A DNA stretch of 64,000 nucleotides from positions 248,001-312,000 of the forward strand of contig DASRBN010000035.1 in the NCBI GenBank assembly GCA_035653615.1, given 5' to 3'. This document shows positions 44,905 to 53,346 of the stretch, piece by piece. Position 1 is the stretch's first letter, and every line of letters starts with the position of its first letter. Origin of the DNA: Ktedonobacteraceae bacterium (GTDB lineage Bacteria > Chloroflexota > Ktedonobacteria > Ktedonobacterales > Ktedonobacteraceae). The position numbers and the translations under genes were made by a program. Under the pieces are notes generated by a model that was not told the origin of the DNA, searched no databases, and worked only from the letters and a program-made list of their open reading frames with translations.

Positions 44905-47900
44905 ATGAAAGGCAGTGATCGCGGCATGTCAAAAGAGCAGTACGCCACAGAATCCGCAGCTCAAGCCAGGATGATCGACAGGAGCATAGGGTCTTCTGTA
45001 AGATCAGGTGAGACGCGGTCGCGCTTACTCCATTTTCTGATTGGCCCTGGCATAGCGCTAGTCCTTATTTGCATTGAGGTGATTCTCTGGATACTTAATC
45101 CATTCCATCTATTCGGTAGAAATGCCCCACATAGCCTTGCAAGCCTGCTGACAACGCTCGTACACACTCCGCTATTGCTAGTCATTCCTCTCTTTGAACT
45201 GCTAATTATCAGTGGACTGGTGCTACTATCCGAAAGACCGCTTGCTATTCGCGCTTACCTGCGAGAAATACAGAGCAATCTAGAAGACTATCGCACTTTA
45301 TATACGCCGCTGACGACCTGGAAAGTCGCATATAATACGAATCTGGCTTATCATCAAGATACTGCCGATCCCACGATTTCGACCCCATCCCAGAGCATGT
45401 CGTTGAGTGAACTCGCGCGGGAACGGCATTCGCACCTGTTAGTTCTGGGGTCGGCGGGCATGGGCAAAACGACGTTCCTGCGCCTGTACCAGTACACCTG
45501 CTTGCAGCGATGGGCCGCGTTGATGTCTGGTCGCGACCACATCCCCATCTATATTCCTTTGAGCCAGTACAGCCTCTTCCTCCAGGCACTCAAGGAGACG
45601 ACTTCAACAGAGGCGATGGGAAATGGAACGTTACTTGATTTTCTGCTTAGTGGCGACCTTCCGGGTCTGCACCACCTGCGCCCGTATCTGAACAGATTAA
45701 TGGCGCGGGGGCGTATCGTGTTCTTATGCGATGGTTTGGACGAGGTTGATGAGCAGTACCAGGCTGTAGTCAATACAGAAGTTGCGCAGTTGATGAGCCA
45801 GCAGCAAAACCGGCTGGTAGTCACCGGCAGCGAAGCGCATTTCCGACGGCAGCAAGAACTGGTGCGGGCGGCAAGCGAAAATCTGGTGGCACGGGCAACG
45901 TTTTTACCGCTTGATATGGCGCAGATTCGCAGCTTCATCGAGCAATACATCGATTCGGGGGCATCACTGGTCATTGCACGTTCAGGCAACGACCGGAGGC
46001 ATACCGCGGGGCAAATTATCGATGTGATTACGCATAGTCCTGTTCGTCATCAATATTCTAACCCTATGTTGCTCTTCGTGCTGCTTGAGATCATCGATAA
46101 GATTGGCGTTGAACAGGCCAGGCACATTGATACGCGCGGGCGCCTTTTACAGGAATTTGTGATGTGCGTGATGCGGCATGCGTCAAGCACGTTAGATCAG
46201 CATTCGGAGGTTCCAGAAGAGAAAGAGATATTGTTCTTCCTTGGCGAACTGGCCTGGGCGGGGGGGGCCGATAAATCGGCGGTGGGCACGATCAATCGGC
46301 CCCTACGGGGACCAGGCCAGATAGATAGTCATGAGGAGCGGAGGGGAGATCAGGGAGTTAGCCGGGATGAGAAGGAGCAACTGCTGCAATTTGCACGACG
46401 CGCGACTCTGATCGAAGAAAATCCTGGTGGTACGATACGCTTCCGCCATCAATTGATTGCCGCGTACCTGGTTGGCTACTATTTCAATACTGTAATGGGA
46501 GAATCTACTGCAACAGGCCAGGCAGGACAGATAGACAATGGGGCGATGCTACAGCGTTTACTCAGTGATGTTGAATGCCACGCTGTAGCTATAGTGATGT
46601 GGGCCGGACAGGTAGATAACGCAGTAGCACTGGCCGAACGCATCACTGCACAGGCACAGGAAGCTCCTATAGAAACGCTGGTATTTAGCATGCTCTGTAT
46701 TGGTACGGCCTGGTCAGGATCGCAGGGTGAGAATGCCGGTCGGGTAGGAATGCCGCCAACAGTGGAGAAAGTTGCGGCGGCAGTTTTGAGTGATGCGAGT
46801 TCGCGCCAACAATTGGCAGATCTCTTTACTCGCTGCGCTGTGAGCGGGGGCGAGGAAATCTATCAATCGCTGTTCCCAATATTGTTGATTGATGGCGCTG
46901 AACTGTTTATACCGCTTCTCGATCCCTTGATTGTTCCCGATCTGCTTTTCAAAGAACTGTGTGCGATTGTAGATAACGGGGCTTACGATCAGCAGGTCAA
47001 ACGGCTGGTGCGCGTTCTGGGGCATTGCGGGGCGACAGCTGTTCCTCGCGCGGCAGAACTGTCGCAGGTCGGGGCCGGCAGAAGCCTGCGTTTGCGCTCC
47101 GCGGCGATTAATATCCTTGGCGGGACCGGTGAATCGAGCGCGGTACCCCCTTTACTTGTCTGTCTGGGCGATCAGGATCAATTCGTGATGAATCGGGCCA
47201 TCAGCGCGTTAATTCGCCTTGGCCCTGAACATGCGCTATTGCTTTTGCTAGAAGAATTGGCAAATCATACGCCATCGGCGGTGCGAAAACAAATTCAGCT
47301 GGCAGCACTCAAAATCTTAGAGCGCTTTCTTGGGGAATCAAGCCCTGCGAGGCGACTCAATCAAACACAATATCAGAGCATCATTAATCTTCTCCTGGCG
47401 GTGCTGTCCGCGAATTATGCAGCAGAGGTGCAGGAGGCGGCGCGAGAAATCCTTGTGCAGCAGGGTCAGAGCGAGAGTGGGGAAAAGGCCATTGACTTAC
47501 TGGTACAGAATCTCGCGTCAAGTGATGAGGGAACGGCTCGCAGCGCGCTCAAGACGTTGGAAGATATCGGCCCGGCGGCGACTTCGCGCCTGATAGGGCT
47601 ACTACGCCAGCAGCCGCCGGAACTGGTGCGTGTACGCATTGTCGAGGTGTTCGGATACGTGCGCGATGAGCGTGCATTGCCCTATCTTCTCACGCTGCTG
47701 GCTGATCCTTCTATGACGGTGCAGCAATATGTTGCGCTTGCTTTGCGCGCTTATGCTCCTGCAAGCATTGCCGGTCTCATTGATGTCGTATTGCATGGCG
47801 ATAGCGAGTTCGTTGCGACCAGGGCAGAACAGGTATTGGGCGATATTGGTGAGGATGTCGTCAATCCGGTTATACAGGCATTATCTCCTGTGGAACCCGA

Positions 47901-50151
47901 GCGCACGCACCTGCTGGTCCATGTCCTGGAGCGCGTGCGTGATCCACGAGCGCTTCCGGCGCTTATTCCTCTTTTGCAAACAGCGCAGGCGGGGCAGACG
48001 CTGCTGCTGGCCGTTATCCATGCGCTGGGCGAATTCGCCGATGCGCGAGCCGTTCCACCTTTGCTCGCTATACTGGCGCATTCCAATCCATTGCTCCATG
48101 AAGGCGCGATCAATGCACTCAGCCGGCTTGGGGAAGTAGCGCTCGACCAGTTGATCGAGGCGTTGGAGGTTTATCAAGACGCGGAACTCATCGCGCGGGT
48201 GCAGCGCGCGATTCTCGGCATGGCGCATTTCCCAGGTGAGCAATTGTTGAATAGCCTGGCAAGGGGCAGCGATGCGCAGGCAGAACGGATCATTGATATA
48301 TTCCTGGAAAAAGGGGCTGAAGCCGCGCAGGTACTGGTCGCCAATCTCTTTCACTCCAACAGGCGTGTGCAGGACTGCGTGCGCCTGATGGTAGGCGAGA
48401 TGAGCGGGCGCATTATTGTTCCGGCGCTGCTGGACGAGTTACATCGACCGGAGGCTCATTGGAGGGAAGTAATAACCGAATACCTGCTGCGGCATCCTCA
48501 GGAAGCCGTTCCCCCCCTGGTCGCCTTGCTGGACGATCCCGAACGCGGCGATCCTGCCTTCGCGGTCTTATCAAACTTCGGCCCGGAGATACTCCCGATG
48601 CTGGTGCCAGGCCTGGATTCTTTGAATAATCTGGCGCAGGAGCGCTCGCGGCATATCGTGGTGGAGCTGGTACGCCAGATACCTGAAGCGATTCATGAAG
48701 CTGTGCAGCTCTTCAACCTGGGGCTGCCGCAGCGCGCACGCGAGACGCTTGTGCATGTACTGGTCTACGACCTGGCCGAGATAAGCATTCCCACGCTGCT
48801 ACAAGGGCTGGAAGATGCGCACCTGGTGGGCCATGTTTCGGAGGTACTGGTGCGTATCGTGCAGGAGGATGGCAGGAGCGGCGAAATAGCGCTGAATGCG
48901 CTGCTGGATAGCCTGCGTATAGAGCCGAGGCGTCATGGCGCGGCATTTACACTGGTTGATATCGGCGAAAAAGCTGTTCCCGGCGTGGGCAGGTTGATTA
49001 CCGATGCCGAGGCGCATGTGGCGGAGACAGCACAAAATATATTGAGCGAGATGGGCGTACCGGCTTTTGCCTTCATCTGGTCGGCGCGCAGCGATACAAG
49101 CAATCCTGAACGGCGTGAAGCTGCCCGCACCATCTTTCGCAAGATGCGCACGGTCGTCATCAAGGATGAGCTTGTCGAGCTACTGAATAGCAGTGAGCTG
49201 GATAAGGTTTCTATGGCGCTGATATTGTTGTTGGAGCGCATTCACGATGAGGCCTTGCAGCCAGGATCAGAGCATGAAATGATACCGGCGCTGCTGGAAC
49301 ATGTGCAAACACATAGCGATGAGCAGGCGAGCCTGCGGGTGCTGGCATTGTTGTTGCTCCTGGGCGCGAATATGGTACTGACCCATATGGTTCAAGCGCT
49401 GTATGACTATCCAAGCCACCAGGAGCGCATCATCCAGGCATTCTTGCTGCTCGGTGAGGAGGCGGAAGAGAGCCTTTTGGATATGCTGCATGATCCCGAT
49501 GCGCCTACCAGCCTGCGCGCTGAGGCTGCGGGAGTGCTGGGCATTATCGCACCACACCAGGATATCCGGGAATATGCGAGTATGCTGGGTGAATATGGTT
49601 TATGGGCAGGACGTTCGACCGGTCGCTCTAGCCTCCTGCAACCCGACCGTCTTGCTATCTCGCTGCGCGCCCTTGGCGGCTTGCTGGCAGGAGGTCATTG
49701 GGATATTAACGAATTACTTAGTATGCGCAATGCGAGCCGGGAGGGCAGCGCGGAGCGCGAGTTGTATGATATCTTGCTGGGATGGCGCAACAGTCCGCGT
49801 ATCGCGCTGCTTCAACACGATCTGGAAAACGAGCGCCAGCAGCGCAAACAAGATGTATTGAATTTCACACAAAAAATTCTCGAACTGAATGCTCAGGTAC
49901 AGGAACTTGAAGAAGATCTCGAGCAGGTACGCCAGGAACACAGTTCGCGCAGTGAGGAACTGGAGTATGCCACACGGGAGATCGACCATTTACGCGTCAA
50001 CCTGAACGACGCGATGCAGGAGAAACAGACGATGCGCAACAGGCTACAACAGGCGCTGAAGGAGAATGAGGCGCTGCAGACTGAAAATCAGCGATGGAGC
50101 GCCTACTGCGACCGGTTAGAAGATGAGATCAAGCATTTAAAGGGAGCATGA
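44905..50151 (+). CDS. Membrane NACHT NTPase with HEAT repeats and C-terminal coiled coil
   Basis: 1748 residues. Two hydrophobic helices (about 41-68 and 83-110) lead to a NACHT-type STAND NTPase: Walker A GSAGMGKT (182-189) and Walker B FLCDGLDEVDE (about 273-283). Residues about 453-472 are encoded by a dispersed palindromic repeat. A long array of HEAT/PBS-lyase repeats fills about 690-1560 (for example AVPPLL..., ALPYLLTLLADP, ALPALIPLLQ). The last 110 residues are an almost uninterrupted Glu/Gln/Arg-rich coiled coil. STAND NTPases with repeat arrays act as sensors that oligomerise; bacterial examples include antiphage and signalling proteins. No effector domain such as a nuclease is visible. 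The start ATG 44905 has no strong ribosome site; ATG 44926 is an alternative. Confidence 0.88.
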   Translation: MKGSDRGMSKEQYATESAAQARMIDRSIGSSVRSGETRSRLLHFLIGPGIALVLICIEVILWILNPFHLFGRNAPHSLASLLTTLVHTPLLLVIPLFELLIISGLVLLSERPLAIRAYLREIQSNLEDYRTLYTPLTTWKVAYNTNLAYHQDTADPTISTPSQSMSLSELARERHSHLLVLGSAGMGKTTFLRLYQYTCLQRWAALMSGRDHIPIYIPLSQYSLFLQALKETTSTEAMGNGTLLDFLLSGDLPGLHHLRPYLNRLMARGRIVFLCDGLDEVDEQYQAVVNTEVAQLMSQQQNRLVVTGSEAHFRRQQELVRAASENLVARATFLPLDMAQIRSFIEQYIDSGASLVIARSGNDRRHTAGQIIDVITHSPVRHQYSNPMLLFVLLEIIDKIGVEQARHIDTRGRLLQEFVMCVMRHASSTLDQHSEVPEEKEILFFLGELAWAGGADKSAVGTINRPLRGPGQIDSHEERRGDQGVSRDEKEQLLQFARRATLIEENPGGTIRFRHQLIAAYLVGYYFNTVMGESTATGQAGQIDNGAMLQRLLSDVECHAVAIVMWAGQVDNAVALAERITAQAQEAPIETLVFSMLCIGTAWSGSQGENAGRVGMPPTVEKVAAAVLSDASSRQQLADLFTRCAVSGGEEIYQSLFPILLIDGAELFIPLLDPLIVPDLLFKELCAIVDNGAYDQQVKRLVRVLGHCGATAVPRAAELSQVGAGRSLRLRSAAINILGGTGESSAVPPLLVCLGDQDQFVMNRAISALIRLGPEHALLLLLEELANHTPSAVRKQIQLAALKILERFLGESSPARRLNQTQYQSIINLLLAVLSANYAAEVQEAAREILVQQGQSESGEKAIDLLVQNLASSDEGTARSALKTLEDIGPAATSRLIGLLRQQPPELVRVRIVEVFGYVRDERALPYLLTLLADPSMTVQQYVALALRAYAPASIAGLIDVVLHGDSEFVATRAEQVLGDIGEDVVNPVIQALSPVEPERTHLLVHVLERVRDPRALPALIPLLQTAQAGQTLLLAVIHALGEFADARAVPPLLAILAHSNPLLHEGAINALSRLGEVALDQLIEALEVYQDAELIARVQRAILGMAHFPGEQLLNSLARGSDAQAERIIDIFLEKGAEAAQVLVANLFHSNRRVQDCVRLMVGEMSGRIIVPALLDELHRPEAHWREVITEYLLRHPQEAVPPLVALLDDPERGDPAFAVLSNFGPEILPMLVPGLDSLNNLAQERSRHIVVELVRQIPEAIHEAVQLFNLGLPQRARETLVHVLVYDLAEISIPTLLQGLEDAHLVGHVSEVLVRIVQEDGRSGEIALNALLDSLRIEPRRHGAAFTLVDIGEKAVPGVGRLITDAEAHVAETAQNILSEMGVPAFAFIWSARSDTSNPERREAARTIFRKMRTVVIKDELVELLNSSELDKVSMALILLLERIHDEALQPGSEHEMIPALLEHVQTHSDEQASLRVLALLLLLGANMVLTHMVQALYDYPSHQERIIQAFLLLGEEAEESLLDMLHDPDAPTSLRAEAAGVLGIIAPHQDIREYASMLGEYGLWAGRSTGRSSLLQPDRLAISLRALGGLLAGGHWDINELLSMRNASREGSAERELYDILLGWRNSPRIALLQHDLENERQQRKQDVLNFTQKILELNAQVQELEEDLEQVRQEHSSRSEELEYATREIDHLRVNLNDAMQEKQTMRNRLQQALKENEALQTENQRWSAYCDRLEDEIKHLKGA
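46266..46301 (+). repeat. 36-bp palindromic repeat read in frame inside the NACHT/HEAT gene
   Basis: Begins and ends with GGCC and matches the intergenic copy at 12372-12407 in length and in about 30 of 36 positions by eye; its first 15 bases equal 9038-9052. It is translated as part of ADKSAVGTINRPL, between the NTPase region and the HEAT array. Confidence 0.75.
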
Positions 50152-50235
50152 CTTGTATCTTCCTGCACACTAAGGTATCATGGAAAAGGTTTTTGTTATC
50201 GCAATGATTGTTATGTCATATAGTAGGAGAACAAT

Positions 50236-50862
50236 ATGCAGAGTTTCTTAACAAGCCCGAGCCGGCCAGCTTTGCGCAATGGGCTTATCTTTGGAATCGC
50301 TCTCGGCATTATCGAGGTGCTGTTTAGCTTTATAAGTCAAGCGGCTGCCCTGGCTGGCATTGGTACGCTGATAGCTTACGGACTCTATATTCTATTCGGA
50401 TTCATCGCCGGTCTGCGAGCTTCACAACTAACCGGTAAGACGACGACAGGCGTGGCAGCCGGTGTATGGACGGGTCTATTCAGTTCTCTGGTCTCTTCTC
50501 TGGTCTCTTTCGTTCTCGTCTTAGTCAATATAAACGCTATCATTGGGACTTTCCAGGATCAGGCCAGAAAGACTCACCAGAACCCGGCTGTCTATACATC
50601 CCAGACGGTCATTGAGATCGAGTTGTTTGTGCTGGTGATTGTGATTATCGTCGCGTTGCTGCTTGGATTGGCCGGTGGAGCAATTGGCGGCGCTATCGGC
50701 AAAAACCGTTACGTTCCCACAGAGGAATACGAGGAATCCTTCTTTGTGCCTCCACTGAGAGAATCAACCGCATCAAGCATGGAAACGCCGACCGAGGTAA
50801 CGACGGAGAATGAGGCAGCTCCGACAGAGATTTCGCCGACCGAGAAGTCACCGCTGGAGTAA
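50236..50862 (+). CDS. Four-helix membrane protein related to the kinase membrane tail
   Basis: 208 residues: four hydrophobic segments over about residues 10-155, then a polar tail rich in Glu, Thr and Pro. The membrane part lines up with the C-terminal 120 residues of the kinase encoded next: RNGLIFGIALGIIEV against RHSLIFGSILGIVSI at the start, and GGAIGGAIGK against GGTIGGVIGK at the end. It is thus a free-standing version of that domain. The polar tail has repeated TPTE/SPTE motifs that could be phosphorylated. The function is unknown; membrane partner or substrate of the kinase is a reasonable guess. Confidence 0.75.
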   Translation: MQSFLTSPSRPALRNGLIFGIALGIIEVLFSFISQAAALAGIGTLIAYGLYILFGFIAGLRASQLTGKTTTGVAAGVWTGLFSSLVSSLVSFVLVLVNINAIIGTFQDQARKTHQNPAVYTSQTVIEIELFVLVIVIIVALLLGLAGGAIGGAIGKNRYVPTEEYEESFFVPPLRESTASSMETPTEVTTENEAAPTEISPTEKSPLE

Positions 50863-50917
50863 ATTTGAAAGTTACCTCTAATGAACTTTGTCAACCGAAC
50901 AGAGGAATCGCCTCGTC

Positions 50918-50987
50918 CTGTAGGGACAGTGGCTTGTCCCTGTCCCGGCTGGGGCACGAGGACAGGGACAAGCCACTGTCCCTACAG
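50918..50987. repeat. Perfect 28-bp inverted repeat of the GGACAGG..CCCTACAG family
   Basis: Arms 50918-50945 and 50960-50987 are exact reverse complements around 14 nt. Each arm resembles the 29-bp units at 60106-60134 and 60157-60185. Confidence 0.85.
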
Positions 50988-51078
50988 CATTACCCGATTC
51001 GATGGGAAAAATTCATCAGGACGACCGCAAGGGTCGTCCTGATTTCAGGCTTGAGAAGGAGAACTTGACTATCCCACA

Positions 51079-51107
51079 TTTTCAATCGCTCTCAGCTATG
51101 CTATAAT
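51079..51107 (+). promoter_or_regulatory. Candidate promoter of the kinase gene
   Basis: TTTTCA (51079-51084), a 17-bp spacer and TATAAT (51102-51107) lie 72 nt before the start codon. Confidence 0.5.
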
Positions 51108-51178
51108 AACTCAACGGCAAGATGAGTCGTTCAGTTATTAAATAGCGTTGCATGAGTGATTGAGAAGGGGATAGTCAG

Positions 51179-52567
51179 ATGGCTTCTCAAGGTCCGCTTT
51201 CTGGTCAAAGATTGGGGAACAAGTACCTCCTGGGCGAACTGCTTGGCAGTGGGGGATTTGGGGATGTCTACAAGGCACAAAATCTCTACCTCAACCGGCC
51301 ACAGGCCATCAAAGTTCTGCTGGAGAAACATTTCAGTGATGTATCTTTCTGCCAGCGTTTTATTCGCGAAGCACAAACGCTGGCTGGCCTGAGCCATCCC
51401 AACATCCTGCCCGTCTACGACTTTGAACTAGAGGGCAACCGCGCCTTTCTCGTCATGCCCTTTATCAGTGGAGGAACGCTGCACGATATTTTGAAGCAGC
51501 GCGGTCAATTGAACCTGCAAGAGACCGAAAACTATCTCACACAAATCTGCGCGGCTTTAGACTACGCCCATGCCAGAAACGTCGTTCACCTTGACCTCAA
51601 ACCGCTCAACCTGCTGCACCAGGATGGCATCCTCTTACTCTCAGATTTTGGACTGGCCCATTTGATGAAAGAGGGCGCGGTAGAGGGCGGTTCGAGCCTG
51701 CGTTTCGGCTCTCCACATTACATGGCGCCGGAGCATCTTCAAGGCCTGCCCCAGCAGCGCAGCGATATCTATGCTTTAGGCGTGATGCTCTACCAGATGC
51801 TGGCAGGCGAACTACCATTTCGCGGCACAACACCCGAATCAATCATGCTCAAACACCTTACTGAACCGCCGCCTCCTTTACGTTCAAGGCGATCAGACCT
51901 GCCTTCCAACCTGGAGCCAGTGATAGGGAAAGCAATGGCGAAAAACCCGGCTGCGAGATACGAGACGGCGGGGAAATTACTGGTGGATTTCAAAGCAGCT
52001 GTCTCGAAGCCAGCTACGCAATTGCATCAATCTTCGCCATACAATCCACCTCTTGCACCAACGATACCAGCCAGGAATCCCTCGGTTGCGCTTTATAACC
52101 AGGGATCGCTTTCTACTCCAAACACTCCGGGCGTATCTACGACGCAAAATGCTTTCAGAGGCACACCATATACAGGACAGCCTGCACCTCAGAAGGCAAC
52201 AACAATTGGCCATCCTATTTTGCGGCACAGCCTTATTTTCGGAAGCATCCTTGGTATTGTATCTATTATTCTTTTTTATACTAACATTTATCTTGATGTC
52301 GGAGGATTCAACATTTTCTCTTTGCTTTTGTTTATATTTTTCAGCCTGTTTGCGGGTCAAGGTTCTTCGAAGAAAACTAGAAAAATAAGAACAGGGATCA
52401 TTTCAGGTATATATACATCATTGATAGGAGAATTTATTGGTTTTTTAAGCATTTGGATTCAATATCAAATCTTTTACATTCATGGTATTGAGATAATACC
52501 AGTAATCCTGCTTGGACTCATTGGAGGAACTATCGGCGGAGTTATTGGCAAACTGCGTTCAAAATAA
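51179..52567 (+). CDS. Membrane Ser/Thr protein kinase with C-terminal four-helix domain
   Basis: 462 residues. The kinase domain (about 10-275) is complete: glycine loop GSGGFGDVYKA, AIKVLL lysine, catalytic loop HLDLKPLNLL (Leu in place of the Arg of HRD), DFG in LLSDFGLAH, and APE in YMAPEH. A Pro/Ser/Thr-rich linker (about 280-340) leads to four hydrophobic helices (about 345-455) homologous to the preceding 208-residue protein. The kinase domain is N-terminal and cytosolic, with no extracellular sensor, unlike PknB types. The phosphatase gene follows 42 bp later, so the two probably form an opposing pair. The membrane tail is AT-richer than the kinase part, which may mean the two parts have different origins. 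Confidence 0.92.
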   Translation: MASQGPLSGQRLGNKYLLGELLGSGGFGDVYKAQNLYLNRPQAIKVLLEKHFSDVSFCQRFIREAQTLAGLSHPNILPVYDFELEGNRAFLVMPFISGGTLHDILKQRGQLNLQETENYLTQICAALDYAHARNVVHLDLKPLNLLHQDGILLLSDFGLAHLMKEGAVEGGSSLRFGSPHYMAPEHLQGLPQQRSDIYALGVMLYQMLAGELPFRGTTPESIMLKHLTEPPPPLRSRRSDLPSNLEPVIGKAMAKNPAARYETAGKLLVDFKAAVSKPATQLHQSSPYNPPLAPTIPARNPSVALYNQGSLSTPNTPGVSTTQNAFRGTPYTGQPAPQKATTIGHPILRHSLIFGSILGIVSIILFYTNIYLDVGGFNIFSLLLFIFFSLFAGQGSSKKTRKIRTGIISGIYTSLIGEFIGFLSIWIQYQIFYIHGIEIIPVILLGLIGGTIGGVIGKLRSK

Positions 52568-52609
52568 TATCAAACCAATACCATCTGAAGGCCGAAAGCG
52601 AGGCAAACC

Positions 52610-53224
52610 ATGTCCGAAGAAATTGTTCAGCAAATCAAAGAACGTATGTACTCGGACCCTGCCTTTCGCCACGAGCTTATTGATTCGCCATTGCGTGTAT
52701 TGCAAGCATATCCTCTCACCGAAGAGGAAAAGCAACAGTTTATCGCTCCGAACTTTGGCTGGATGATTGAGAACAGGCTGGCTGGCGTCTCCTATCCACG
52801 CTCTGAGGATACCATCGCTCTGTTGAGCAAACTAGGAGTACAGGCGTTACTCACCCTATCGGAAGAGTCATTGCCAGCTGAACTGCTCAGCAAGTATCAG
52901 CTTCGAGCGGAGCATTTGCCTGTAACCGACTTTACTGCTCCAACTCTTGAGCAGGTCAAGCGAGCCATAGACATTATTGACGACTTTCTGGCGCAGGGCT
53001 TACCGGTTGCCGTCCATTGTCGAGCGGGCCTTGGCCGCACCGGAACCATCCTGGCATGCTACCTGGTCTCGCAGGGCTGTAGCGCCAGGGAAGCGATTGA
53101 GCAGGTACGCATGAAACGCCCAGGTTCGATTGAGACGGCTGAGCAGGAGGCGGTAGTTGAGAAGTTTTTGCATATCTGTCAGAAGAAGAAGGAGGAGCCA
53201 TCTCGCTCTGATGAACTTCGCTAA
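52610..53224 (+). CDS. Dual-specificity/tyrosine-type protein phosphatase with leader-like N-terminus
   Basis: 204 residues. The phosphatase part (about 50-190) has the signature HCRAGLGRTG with Cys137 and Arg143, and a likely general acid Asp107 in PVTDFTAPT; this is the compact cysteine-phosphatase fold. The first 45 residues (SDPAFRHELIDSPLRVLQAY, then LTEEEKQQF) resemble the helical DP-x-F-R-x-x-L segment of NHLP/Nif11-type leader and LigA-like domains, perhaps a protein-binding helix bundle. It lies 42 bp after the kinase on the same strand, so it likely reverses that kinase's phosphorylation. Confidence 0.88.
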   Translation: MSEEIVQQIKERMYSDPAFRHELIDSPLRVLQAYPLTEEEKQQFIAPNFGWMIENRLAGVSYPRSEDTIALLSKLGVQALLTLSEESLPAELLSKYQLRAEHLPVTDFTAPTLEQVKRAIDIIDDFLAQGLPVAVHCRAGLGRTGTILACYLVSQGCSAREAIEQVRMKRPGSIETAEQEAVVEKFLHICQKKKEEPSRSDELR

Positions 53225-53346
53225 AATGCTGTTAGGAACAACACCTCGTGCCTTCCCTCCCCTGGCCCCTGGCTTGCCCACTCGACAAAACCTCTACAGC
53301 ATGCTACACTACAGGCCATAAAATGGATGAGGGGGTCTAGTCCAGC

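Larger units (their letters stand above)
50863..51178. other. Intergenic region with a 28-bp perfect inverted repeat and kinase promoter
   Basis: It contains the inverted repeat 50918-50987, a hairpin at about 51015-51041 (ATCAGGACGACC/GGTCGTCCTGAT, GCAAG loop, weak T tract) that may end the upstream transcript, and the kinase promoter candidate. No gene. Confidence 0.6.
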
